Shown: positions 41,594-50,278 of the stretch, one piece after another
Position numbering within the stretch: position 1 is the stretch's first letter
How the letters are laid out: each line of letters opens with the position of its first letter
NCBI RefSeq assembly: GCF_002973525.1
Contig: NZ_PVEN01000012.1
Location: 186,001-250,000 of the forward strand
Source of the DNA: Paraburkholderia sp. BL21I4N1
GTDB lineage: Bacteria > Pseudomonadota > Gammaproteobacteria > Burkholderiales > Burkholderiaceae
Direction of reading: 5' to 3'
Length of the DNA: 64,000 nucleotides
Made by a program: the position numbers and the translations under genes
The notes under the pieces: generated by a model
What the model was told of the DNA's origin: nothing
Database searches by the model: none
The model's input: only the letters and a program-made list of their open reading frames with translations

Positions 41594-42958
41594 TCATCGC
41601 CGCGCCGGCGCGGCGATTTCGCCCTCGTGCGCAGGCAGGCCGGACACGGTCACGCACAGGCCCGCGCGACCCGGATTGTTGCGCAACGACAGTTCGAGCT
41701 GATGCCGCCCGGCGATCCGCGACACGATCGCGAGCCCCAGCCCGCTGCCCTCGCCCTGCGCCTCCTCGCCCCGGTAAAAGCGGTCGAACACCCGTTCCAG
41801 CTCGGCTTCGGGAATGCCCGTGCCGCTATCCACCACGTCGAGCCCCACCTGCTCGCCCGCGCGCTTCAGGATCACGTCGACGCGCCCGCCACGCGGCGTA
41901 TGACGAATCGCGTTGTTGATCAGATTGGCCAGCAGCACGCTCATGCCGTGCGGCTCGGCCAGCACGGTATAGGGGTCGGTCGCCGAACGCGCGCCCTCGC
42001 ATTCGAGACCGAGATCGATCTCCTTCGCCTCGGCGAGCAGCGAGCAATCGCCCACCGCCTGCTCGCCGATCCGCCGCAAGCTGACCGGCGCGCGCGACGT
42101 CACCGGCTGCGCGTCCTCGCGCGCCAGCGTCAACAGTTGCTGCACGAGGTGAATGATCCGGTTGACGCGCCCTTCGAGGCGTTCGAGCGTCTGCCCTTCG
42201 CCCTTCAGCGAGCCGTCGCGCGAGGCCGCCTGCAATTGCAGCTTGAGCGCCGCGAGCGGCGAGCGCAATTCGTGCGCGGCGTCGGCGATAAACGTGCGCT
42301 GCGCCTGCGACGCGATGTGCAGTCGATGCAGCAGATCGTTGAGCGCCTCGACCAGCGGCTTCATTTCGACCGGCACGGCGCCGTCGAGATGCAAGGGCTC
42401 CAGCGAGTCGATCGAACGGGTGGACACCGCGCGCGACAGGCCGCCGATCGGCGCCAGCCCACGCGCCACCACCAGCAGCACCAGCACGATCGTTACCGGC
42501 ACCAGCACGGCGAGCGGCCACAGCGTATGCAACGCGAGGCGCAGCGCGAGATCCTCACGCACGGAAACCGGCTGCGCCACCTGGATATAGCGCTCCGGCT
42601 GCGCCACGCCGAACGTGCGCCAGTGATACTCGCCGCGCTCCACGGTGTTGAACCCCGCGGGCAGGCGCGCGAACACCGGCGCCTGCATCGAGTGATAAAT
42701 CAGCGCGCCGGTGCGGTCCCAGATTTCGATGACGATACGGTCGTCGGCCAGATCGCCGAGATCGGGCGGCCGATGTTCGCCGTCGCCCGTGCCGCTCAGA
42801 TTCGACGGTAAAGACAGCGCGACCGTGCGCAGTTCGTAGTCGAACAGTTCGCTGGCTTCCTCGCGCGCGGTGTGAAAAATGCCGTAGCCGGCCATGCCCG
42901 AGGCCGCCGCCATGCCGAAGATCAGCCAACCCAGCAGCCAGCGGCGAATCGACGTCAT
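41594..42958 (-). CDS. QseC/PmrB-like sensor histidine kinase
   Basis: A 454-residue inner-membrane kinase. Transmembrane helices lie near residues 8-28 and 148-170 with a periplasmic sensor between. The H-box is HELRSPLAALK, the N-box ANLINNAIRHT, and the G-boxes DSGTGIP and GSGLGLAIV. The start ATG overlaps the response-regulator stop as TGATG. The pair is divergent from a TolC/adaptor/RND operon. The stimulus is unknown. Confidence 0.9.
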   Translation of the reverse strand: MTSIRRWLLGWLIFGMAAASGMAGYGIFHTAREEASELFDYELRTVALSLPSNLSGTGDGEHRPPDLGDLADDRIVIEIWDRTGALIYHSMQAPVFARLPAGFNTVERGEYHWRTFGVAQPERYIQVAQPVSVREDLALRLALHTLWPLAVLVPVTIVLVLLVVARGLAPIGGLSRAVSTRSIDSLEPLHLDGAVPVEMKPLVEALNDLLHRLHIASQAQRTFIADAAHELRSPLAALKLQLQAASRDGSLKGEGQTLERLEGRVNRIIHLVQQLLTLAREDAQPVTSRAPVSLRRIGEQAVGDCSLLAEAKEIDLGLECEGARSATDPYTVLAEPHGMSVLLANLINNAIRHTPRGGRVDVILKRAGEQVGLDVVDSGTGIPEAELERVFDRFYRGEEAQGEGSGLGLAIVSRIAGRHQLELSLRNNPGRAGLCVTVSGLPAHEGEIAAPARR

Positions 42959-43617
42959 CAGCACCTCTTCAGACGGTAGCCCACGCCGCGCACCGTCACG
43001 ACCTGGTCCGCGCCGATCTTGCGCCGCAAGCTGTGCACGTGAACTTCGATGGTGTTGCTGCCCACTTCCTCGCCCCAGCCGTACAGCTTCTCCTCGAGCT
43101 CGGCCTTGGTGAACACGCGCGTGGGTTCTTCGATCAGTGCCTGCAGCAGCGCGAATTCGCGCGGCACCAGCGGCAGCAGTTCGCCCGCCTTGGTGACTTC
43201 GTGCGCGGCAGGGTCGAGCGTGAGTTCGCCGTGCGCGTAGACCGGCTGCTTCTGACCGGTGCGCCGACGCAGCAAGGCGCGGATACGCGCGGCCAGTTCG
43301 TCGAGGTCGAACGGTTTGATCAGGTAGTCGTCGGCGCCGGCGTCGAGGCCGCGAATCCGCTCGTCGACCGCGTCGCGCGCGGTCAGGATGATGACGGGCG
43401 CCGCCCCGCCGCTTTTGCGGTACGCGTTGAGCACGTCGATGCCGTCTTTTTTCGGCAGGCCGAGGTCCAGCAGCACCAGGTCGTACACGCCGTTGCCCAG
43501 CGACAGTTCCGCCGCGCGGCCGTCTTCGGCCCAGTCGATCGCGTAGCCGGCGCGGCGCATCGCACCCAATACCGTTTCCGCGATCATGTCGTCGTCCTCG
43601 ACCAGTAGCAAACGCAT
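42958..43617 (-). CDS. OmpR-family response regulator, QseB/PmrA-like
   Basis: A 219-residue regulator. Its receiver domain (MRLLLVEDDDMIAETVLGAM) has the phosphorylated Asp51 in LLDLGLPKKDG and Lys in ILTARD/LIKPFD positions. A winged-helix output domain (about residues 125-219) ends GVGYRLKRC. It is closest in pattern to QseB/PmrA/TctD regulators, which bind 11-bp-spaced CTTAAG-like repeats. Such repeats are present in its own upstream region. Confidence 0.92.
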   Translation of the reverse strand: MRLLLVEDDDMIAETVLGAMRRAGYAIDWAEDGRAAELSLGNGVYDLVLLDLGLPKKDGIDVLNAYRKSGGAAPVIILTARDAVDERIRGLDAGADDYLIKPFDLDELAARIRALLRRRTGQKQPVYAHGELTLDPAAHEVTKAGELLPLVPREFALLQALIEEPTRVFTKAELEEKLYGWGEEVGSNTIEVHVHSLRRKIGADQVVTVRGVGYRLKRC

Positions 43618-43659
43618 AACCTCTCCCCCCGCAACGTAGTTGCGCTCCAGTGTGCCCGG

Positions 43660-43693
43660 ATTGTGACGCCCGCCAGCTTAACGCTTCCTTATG
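43660..43693 (-). promoter_or_regulatory. PmrA-type box and promoter facing the response regulator
   Basis: On the minus strand CATAAG-N5-GTTAAG (43693-43677) is followed 11 nt later by CACAAT (43665-43660), a -10-like hexamer. This is the 11-bp-spaced direct-repeat architecture of PmrA/QseB-class promoters, with the box replacing the -35. The leader to the ATG would be about 36 nt. Confidence 0.6.
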
Positions 43694-43709
43694 GGACGCT
43701 GAGGGCGGG

Positions 43710-43754
43710 CTTAATTTTCAGTTAAGCATGTCTTAAGCGCCGCCTCCGCAGAAT
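43710..43754 (+). promoter_or_regulatory. Triple PmrA-type box and promoter facing the efflux operon
   Basis: CTTAAT, GTTAAG and CTTAAG lie in tandem with exact 5-nt spacers (43710-43737). They are followed 11 nt later by CAGAAT (43749-43754), a -10-like hexamer. The hexamers fit the PmrA/QseB consensus YTTAAK-N5-YTTAAK, which makes the divergent response regulator the prime candidate for control of the efflux genes. Confidence 0.65.
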
Positions 43755-43828
43755 CGCCTCCTGTCATGCGGCAACCGCAAGTCTTTTAGCCACGTGCGCT
43801 TGCCCCGTCTTGGTTCAGGAGCCCGATT

Positions 43829-45232
43829 TTGCCCGTCTTTCACGCCACCGCGGCGCCCCTGCGCGTCCTCGTGCCGCTCTGCGCCTTGTTGATCGGCGGC
43901 TGCACGTGGTATCACCGCGAGCCGCTCGCGCCGCGCGACACGTCCATGTCGGCGCGCACGCTCGAACGCATCCGGATCGATCCATCGACCATGCCGCTGC
44001 CCGAACTGGCCGCGCATCGTTTCGATCCGTCGGATGGACTCGACATCGACGAAGTCGCGATGCTCGCGGTCGCCAACAATCCCGATCTCAAGCTGGCGCG
44101 CGACGATCTCGGCATTGCCCGCGCACAAGCCTACTCGGCGGGTCTGCTGCCCGACCCGCAGCTGAGCGTGTCGAGCGATTATCCGGGCGCGGCGGGCACC
44201 ACGCGCGCCTTCAACTACGGCTTGAGCATCGACGTAATGGCGATCGTGTTGCGCAGCGCGAATAAACAGTCCGCGGACGCGACCGTCGTCAAAACCGATC
44301 TCGGCCTGCTGTGGCAGGAATGGCAGATCGTCGGGGCGGCGCGGCAACTGTTCGTCAAAACGCGCTTCCAGCAGGACACGCTGCCGCTGCTGCGGCAACA
44401 ACGCGATCTCGCGCGCACGCGTTACGAACGGATGGCCGACGCGCACCGCGACGGCAACCTCACCGACGACACGCTAAATGCGGCGCTCACCGCCTACAGC
44501 GACGCGCGCAAGCAATTCACCGACGCCGAACGCGCGACGGAGCAAACGCATCACGACCTCAACGCATTGCTCGGCCTCTCGCCCGATGTGCAATTGCCGC
44601 TCACCGGCGACGACAGCGTGGCCCCGCTCGCCGACCCGACGCTCGACTCGGCACTCACCGATCTCGCGCGACGCCGCCCCGATCTGATCGCGCTGCAAGC
44701 CGGCTACGAAGCGCAGGAGCAGAAATACCGCGCGGCGGTGCTCAGCCAGTTCCCGAGTCTGTCGGTGGGTTTCGTGCGGGCGCGCGACACGTCGAACATC
44801 TACACCAGCGGCTTTCAGATCAACCTGAGCCTGCCTGTATTCAACCGCAATCAGGGCAATGTCGCGATCGAAAAGGCCACCCGCCAACGGCTGCGCGACG
44901 AGTATCAGTCGCGCCTGAACCAGGCTTACGCGGAGGTCGCCCATCTGCGCGCGGACGACGCGATCCTCACGCGACAGCTGCGGCAAACCGAAGACGCGCT
45001 GCCCGGCGTCGACCTGGCCGCGCGGCACGCGGCGGCCGCCTACGCGGACCACGACCTCGCGCTCGGCGCTTATACCGATGCGCAAAGCGCCGCGCTGACC
45101 AAACACGTCGACGTCGCGACGCTGCGCGAGGCGCTCGCCGAACAACGCGTCGGTTTGCAGGCGCTGCTCGGCAGCGCGATTCCCGACGCCTTCACCTCCG
45201 ATCGAACCTTCATCGACACTCATGCGAAATAG
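43829..45232 (+). CDS. TolC-family outer-membrane efflux lipoprotein
   Basis: A 467-residue outer-membrane channel subunit. The signal ends in a lipobox, LIGGC, so the mature protein begins with a lipidated Cys. Two outer-membrane-efflux repeats follow, each with long coiled-coil helices and the strand pair (NYGLSIDVMAI; GFQINLSLPVFNRNQG). The start is TTG, with AGGAG 7 nt upstream. It is the first gene of an operon with adaptor and RND pump; the last 11 bases overlap the adaptor gene. Confidence 0.9.
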   Translation: MPVFHATAAPLRVLVPLCALLIGGCTWYHREPLAPRDTSMSARTLERIRIDPSTMPLPELAAHRFDPSDGLDIDEVAMLAVANNPDLKLARDDLGIARAQAYSAGLLPDPQLSVSSDYPGAAGTTRAFNYGLSIDVMAIVLRSANKQSADATVVKTDLGLLWQEWQIVGAARQLFVKTRFQQDTLPLLRQQRDLARTRYERMADAHRDGNLTDDTLNAALTAYSDARKQFTDAERATEQTHHDLNALLGLSPDVQLPLTGDDSVAPLADPTLDSALTDLARRRPDLIALQAGYEAQEQKYRAAVLSQFPSLSVGFVRARDTSNIYTSGFQINLSLPVFNRNQGNVAIEKATRQRLRDEYQSRLNQAYAEVAHLRADDAILTRQLRQTEDALPGVDLAARHAAAAYADHDLALGAYTDAQSAALTKHVDVATLREALAEQRVGLQALLGSAIPDAFTSDRTFIDTHAK

Positions 45233-46376
45233 CCTTTCTCCAGCACTGCGGCGGCGTCTCGCCGTAGCCGCCTTGGCCGCCGTGGCCATTACCGTGGCGG
45301 CTTTCACACTGGCCGGCATGGCGTTTCACGCGTCGGGCGCCGCCAGTGCGGCGACGGCCACAGGCGCCTCCGACAGCGCCGGACAACCCGCCGTCGCCGT
45401 ACAGACCGTGCGCGTGCAACGCGCCGTCATCGCTCAACCGGTGCGCGGTTACGGTATCGTCGCGACGTCCGCGTCCAGTCTCACCACCGTCAATCTGCCG
45501 TACGTCGCGCGCATCGTGCAGATGCGTGTGCAGACCGGTCAGCGCGTGACACGCGGCACGCCGCTGCTCGTCGTGCAGGCCGATCCCGCCACCGTGCTCG
45601 CCGCGACTCAGGCGAAAAGCGCCGTGACGCTCGCGCAAGGCGAGTTGGCGCGCACGCAGTCGCTGTTCGACAAAGGGCTTGCCACCCAGTCGCAACTGGC
45701 CGCCGCCCGCAAGGCCAATGACGACGCGCGGCAGGCGCTCGCCGCCCAGAATCAGAGCGGTGTGGCGAGCGGCAACCAGGTGGTTGCCGCGCCGCGCGAC
45801 GGGGTCGTGCTGCAGGTGTCGGTGGCTCAGGGCGATCAGGTGCAGGCGGGCGCGGCGATTCTGCAACTCGCGAATGACACAGAGGTCACCAACACCCGCC
45901 CCAACGTCACGCTCGGCGTCGAACCTTCGGACGCCGCCACCATTCACATCGGCGACACGGTCACCCTGCACGGCCTGTCCGCCTCGCTCGCGAAAGCCGC
46001 CATCGCAGGCCGCGTGGTGCTGGTCGGCGCCGCCATCGACCCGCAAAGCCAGCTCGTCGACATCGGCGCGATCGTGCCGACCGGCCAGAGCGCGTTCATA
46101 CCCGGGGTCCACGTCAGCGCCGACATCGCCACTCGCGGCGGCACGCACTGGATCGTGCCGCGCGCGGCCGTGCTGAAAGACGAACAAGGCGCCTATGTTT
46201 TCCAGACCACGCCGCAAAACAACGCCCGTCGCGTGGCCGTGACGATCCAGGTCGAAAACGGCGACCGTTACGGCGTGGAGGGTCAGCTCGACGCCGCGCA
46301 AGGACTCGTGGTCAGCGGCAACTACGAACTGCAGGACGGCATGGCGGTGCAAACCGGCGGAGGCGCACCGCGATGA
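45222..46376 (+). CDS. RND efflux periplasmic adaptor
   Basis: A 384-residue membrane-fusion protein. An N-terminal anchor/signal (about residues 10-33) leads to the lipoyl/barrel-sandwich halves (VRVQRAVIAQPVRGYGIV; VVAAPRDGVVLQVSVAQGDQ) around a helical hairpin at about 120-165, then a beta-barrel and membrane-proximal domain. It lacks the Met/His-rich metal-binding ends of CusB or CzcB-type adaptors. It overlaps the outer-membrane gene before it and the pump gene after it. Confidence 0.9.
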   Translation: MRNSLSPALRRRLAVAALAAVAITVAAFTLAGMAFHASGAASAATATGASDSAGQPAVAVQTVRVQRAVIAQPVRGYGIVATSASSLTTVNLPYVARIVQMRVQTGQRVTRGTPLLVVQADPATVLAATQAKSAVTLAQGELARTQSLFDKGLATQSQLAAARKANDDARQALAAQNQSGVASGNQVVAAPRDGVVLQVSVAQGDQVQAGAAILQLANDTEVTNTRPNVTLGVEPSDAATIHIGDTVTLHGLSASLAKAAIAGRVVLVGAAIDPQSQLVDIGAIVPTGQSAFIPGVHVSADIATRGGTHWIVPRAAVLKDEQGAYVFQTTPQNNARRVAVTIQVENGDRYGVEGQLDAAQGLVVSGNYELQDGMAVQTGGGAPR

Positions 46377-49300
46377 ATTTCGGTCAATGGATGCAGACGC
46401 ACCGCCGCTCGCTGCTGTTCGTGATCGCGTTGCTGGCGATCGCGGGCGCACTCACGGCATTCCGTCTGCCGATTTCGCTGTTCCCGAACGTGGCGTTTCC
46501 GCGCGCGGTGGTCTCGCTCGACGCGGGCGACCGCCCCGCCGAACAGATGGCCACGCTCGTCACGATGCCGGTCGAAGAAGCGCTGCGTCGCGTACCGAAT
46601 GTGCGCGACGTCGAATCGACCACCAGTCGCGGCGCGGCGGAAATCTCGCTGAACTTCGACTGGGGCACCGACATGGCGCAGGCCACGTTGCAGGCCCAAT
46701 CGGCGATCAGCGAGATTCTCGCGACGCTGCCGCCCGGCACTTCGATGCAGGTGCGCCGCATGGACCCGACGGTGTTTCCGGTGCTGGCGTACAGCCTCAC
46801 ATCGAAGCGGCAGTCGCCGGCCGCGCTGCGCGATCTCGCGCAATTCCAGATGCGGCCGCTGCTGTCGTCGGTGGAAGGCGTGGCGCGCGTCGACGTGACC
46901 GGCGGTGCGCAGGACGAGTTCGAAGTCGCCGTCGACCCCGCCCGCCTCGCCGCGTACAAACTGTCGCTCGCGGAGGTGTCGAAAGCGATCGGCGCAAGCA
47001 ACGTGCTGATGGCGAATGGCCGTATCGAGGATCACGACAAGCTGTATCTCGTGATCGCCAACACCACCATCACGCGGCTCGACGAACTGCGCAACGTTGT
47101 CGTCTCCGCGGCGGGCGCCACGCAGATCCGGCTTGGCGACATCGCCACCGTCCGTCTGGGCGTCACGCCGCAATGGGTGCGCGTCACCGCCGACGGCCAG
47201 GACGCCGTGCTGGTCAACGTCTACCAGCAGCCGGGCGCCAACAGCGTGGCGATGGCCAAGGCGATCCGCGCGAAGCTCGCGGCCTTCCAGCCGCAGATGC
47301 CGCCCGGCGTGACACTCGCCAACTGGTACGACCAGAGCGAACTGGTGATCGCCTCGGCCACCAGCGTGCGCGACGCGATCATGATCGGCGTGGTGCTGGC
47401 CGCGTTGACGCTGTTCGCTTTCCTGCGCAACGGGAAGATCACGGCAATCGCCGTGGCGCTGGTGCCGGTCGTGATGGCCGCCACGATCCTGCTGCTCGAC
47501 GTGTTCGGCATGGGCTTCAACATCATGACGCTAGGCGGCATGGCGGCCGCCGTCGGCCTCGTGATCGACGACGCCATCGTGATGATCGAACACATCGTGC
47601 GGCGCATGCGCGAAGGCGGCGCGCGCGCGTTTCACGGCCGCGTGATGGCGGCCGCGCTGGAATTCACGCGGCCGCTGGCCGGCTCGTCGGCGGCGACGCT
47701 GATCATTTTCGTGCCGCTGGCGTTTCTGTCCGGCGTGACCGGGGCGTTCTTCAAGGCGCTCTCGGTGACCATGGCGAGCGCGCTGTTCATTTCGTTTCTC
47801 GTCACGTGGCTCGCGGTGCCGATTCTGTGCGACCGCTGGCTCAAACCGCAAGACGCCGACGAACATCGCGAAACCCGCTTCGCCGCATGGATGAACCGGC
47901 GCTACGCGGTGCTGGTCGAGCGCGTCACCGGCCGGCCGATGCTCGTGCTGCTCGGCTTGCTGCCGTTGATCGTGGTGGCCGCGTTCGCGTTCACGCGGGT
48001 CGGCAGCGGCTTCATGCCGAGCATGGACGAAGGCGGTTTCGTGCTCGACTATCACACCGAACCCGGCACCTCGGTCACCGAGACCGATCGGCTGATGAAG
48101 CAGATCGAGGGCATCATCCGTGCGAATCCGAATGTCGCGACGTATTCGCGCCGCACCGGCGCGGGCCTCGGCGGCGATCTCAACGAGCCGAACAAGGGCG
48201 ACTTCTTCATCCGCCTCAAATCGGGCCGGCGCGAACCGATCGACACGGTCATGGAAGAGATCCGCTCGAAGATCGACACCCAGGTGCCCGGCGTGAGCAT
48301 CGAACTCGCGCAGTTGATGGAAGACCTGATCGGCGATCTGACGGCCGTGCCGCAGCCAGTACAGATCAAGATCTATTCCGACGATCAGACCACGCTGGAC
48401 GCCACCGCGAAAAAAGTCGCCGCGCGGATCGGCAAGATTCAAGGCGTGGTGGACGTGAACGACGGCATCAACCCGGCCGGCGACGCGCTCGAATTACACA
48501 TCCGCCCGGAAGCGGCGGCGGCCGAGGGCATGGACCCGCAGTCGGTCGCGCAAGCGGTGTCCGACATGGTGGAAGGGAACGTGGCGACGCAGTTCCAGAG
48601 CGGCCCGAAAACGGTCGGCGTGCGCGTGCGGGTGGCCGGCGCGATGACGCTGACCGATACGCAACTGGCGCGCTTACAGATTCGCGCGCCGGACGGTCAT
48701 CTGTTCGCGTTGAACCGCGTGGCGGAGCGGGTGACGGTGACCGGCCAGCCGGAGATCAGCCGCGACAATCTGAAGCGGATGGTGGCGGTGACCGCGCGTA
48801 TCGACGGACGCGATCTGGGCTCGACGATTGCCGACGTACAGAAGGCGCTCGGCGACAAAAACCTCTTGCCCAACGGCGTGTACTACGAATTGGGCGGTTT
48901 GTACCAGCAACAGCAGATCGCGTTCAAGGGCCTGCTGAGCGTGTTCGGTGCCGCGATCGCGCTGGTGTTCGGCCTGCTGCTGTTTCTCTACGAGCGCTTG
49001 CGCGTCGCGCTCGCCGTGATGGCCATGCCGTTGCTCGCGGCCGGCGCGGTGTTCATCGGGCTTTGGGCGACCGGCATCGAACTGAACATCTCCGCGATGA
49101 TGGGCATGACGATGATTATCGGCATCGTGACCGAGGTGGCGATTTTCTATGTATCGGAGTTGCAGACGCTGATGCGCGACGACGAGATGCCACTCGACGC
49201 GGCCTTGATCGCCGCCGGCCGCAATCGTCTGCGCCCCATCGCCATGACGACGATCGCCGCGATTCTGGCGCTGCTGCCGCTCGCGTTCGCGCTCGGGCAA

Positions 49301-49423
49301 GGGTCGGCAATGCAGCAGCCGCTGGCCATCGCCATCATCTCCGGGCTGACGGTGCAGTTGCCATTGGTGCTGCTTCTACTGCCGGTGTTGTTGAAGCTGC
49401 TGATGAAACAACAGGCCATCTAG
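46373..49423 (+). CDS. RND-family efflux pump permease
   Basis: A 1016-residue inner-membrane proton antiporter with 12 predicted helices and two large periplasmic loops. The proton relay pair Asp399-Asp400 sits in GLVIDDAIVMIEHI (helix 4). It starts MNFGQWMQTHRRSLLFVIAL, and the second-half helices include GMTMIIGIVTEVAIFY. Helix 4 has the double Asp of drug-type (HAE) pumps rather than the metal-type pattern. ATGA overlap with the adaptor indicates coupling. The substrate is unknown. Confidence 0.9.
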   Translation: MNFGQWMQTHRRSLLFVIALLAIAGALTAFRLPISLFPNVAFPRAVVSLDAGDRPAEQMATLVTMPVEEALRRVPNVRDVESTTSRGAAEISLNFDWGTDMAQATLQAQSAISEILATLPPGTSMQVRRMDPTVFPVLAYSLTSKRQSPAALRDLAQFQMRPLLSSVEGVARVDVTGGAQDEFEVAVDPARLAAYKLSLAEVSKAIGASNVLMANGRIEDHDKLYLVIANTTITRLDELRNVVVSAAGATQIRLGDIATVRLGVTPQWVRVTADGQDAVLVNVYQQPGANSVAMAKAIRAKLAAFQPQMPPGVTLANWYDQSELVIASATSVRDAIMIGVVLAALTLFAFLRNGKITAIAVALVPVVMAATILLLDVFGMGFNIMTLGGMAAAVGLVIDDAIVMIEHIVRRMREGGARAFHGRVMAAALEFTRPLAGSSAATLIIFVPLAFLSGVTGAFFKALSVTMASALFISFLVTWLAVPILCDRWLKPQDADEHRETRFAAWMNRRYAVLVERVTGRPMLVLLGLLPLIVVAAFAFTRVGSGFMPSMDEGGFVLDYHTEPGTSVTETDRLMKQIEGIIRANPNVATYSRRTGAGLGGDLNEPNKGDFFIRLKSGRREPIDTVMEEIRSKIDTQVPGVSIELAQLMEDLIGDLTAVPQPVQIKIYSDDQTTLDATAKKVAARIGKIQGVVDVNDGINPAGDALELHIRPEAAAAEGMDPQSVAQAVSDMVEGNVATQFQSGPKTVGVRVRVAGAMTLTDTQLARLQIRAPDGHLFALNRVAERVTVTGQPEISRDNLKRMVAVTARIDGRDLGSTIADVQKALGDKNLLPNGVYYELGGLYQQQQIAFKGLLSVFGAAIALVFGLLLFLYERLRVALAVMAMPLLAAGAVFIGLWATGIELNISAMMGMTMIIGIVTEVAIFYVSELQTLMRDDEMPLDAALIAAGRNRLRPIAMTTIAAILALLPLAFALGQGSAMQQPLAIAIISGLTVQLPLVLLLLPVLLKLLMKQQAI

Positions 49424-49450
49424 CTAAGGGCGACGCGGCTTGCGCGGGAG

Positions 49451-50278
49451 CTACCCCGGCAACACATCCGCGAAACCGCCCAGCCTTGCGCCCGTAGCTC
49501 GAATCGCCGCCGCGACGCGCGGCGACAACAACGCCTGCAGTTCGTCGGCGTGCCGGTAATCCCGCATGCCGTGACTCAATGCGCGGTCGCCGGCCATGGC
49601 CGGATGGCAGTAAATCTCGCTCACGCCATCCGGCAAATCGGCGAGCGCCTGGAGCCACACCGCTTCACCCATGCGGCCACTATCGGCGATTCCCACCACG
49701 TAATCGTTGTGCACGATCCCCGCGCGATCCAGCCGCGCCCGGACCATGGCCATCCACGGCCTCAGCCAGAGCGGCGCCGTTACCTCGAACGGTAGACGCA
49801 TCGCCCGCATGCCGTAGTCGCGGCCGATCTCCAGGATCAGACCGAGCACCGTCGGATGCACATGAAAATGCTTGTGCGTGTTGACGTGGTCGAGCGGCAA
49901 ACCCGTGTTCGCGAATGCGTCGAACTGCGCGCGAATCTCGCGCGCGAGTTGCCTGCGCACATGCGGCAACAGGAAAAACCGCACACCGTCCCACGCCATG
50001 TTGTCGCCGAAACGGCCGTGCTCGTCGAGCAGCGCGGCGATTTCCGCACGCGGCGTAAGCGCGTCGCCGTCGGCCAGCACCAGGTGCAAGCCAACGCGCA
50101 AGTGCGGCAGCGTGCGTGCGCGCGCCACCGCATCGGCGGCGGCCGGCGCGCCGATCATCAGGCTCGCGGCGCTCAGCACGCCGTCGCGATGCGCGCGCTC
50201 GACCGCCAGATTCACGCGCGGGTGCAAACCGAAATCGTCGGCGGTCACGATCAGCGCGCGTGGCCCGCTAGCCGCCAT
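49451..50278 (-). CDS. hpnK: Hopanoid deacetylase HpnK
   Basis: A 275-residue member of the YdjC/ChbG/HpnK carbohydrate deacetylases. Metal-site motifs are VTADDFGLHP at the N-terminus and HVNTHKHFHVHPTV at about residues 125-138. HpnK removes the acetyl group from N-acetylglucosaminyl bacteriohopanetetrol. Its start overlaps the end of the HpnI-like glycosyltransferase gene by 11 bases, so the acting pair is coupled. It is convergent with the RND gene. Confidence 0.9.
   Translation of the reverse strand: MAASGPRALIVTADDFGLHPRVNLAVERAHRDGVLSAASLMIGAPAAADAVARARTLPHLRVGLHLVLADGDALTPRAEIAALLDEHGRFGDNMAWDGVRFFLLPHVRRQLAREIRAQFDAFANTGLPLDHVNTHKHFHVHPTVLGLILEIGRDYGMRAMRLPFEVTAPLWLRPWMAMVRARLDRAGIVHNDYVVGIADSGRMGEAVWLQALADLPDGVSEIYCHPAMAGDRALSHGMRDYRHADELQALLSPRVAAAIRATGARLGGFADVLPG

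Noticed and set aside
46387..49497. 1036-residue plus-strand frame overlapping the RND pump
   Set aside because: It is the +2 shift of the pump gene. The real pump frame has 12 helices and the Asp pair; this one is Arg-rich and hydrophilic.
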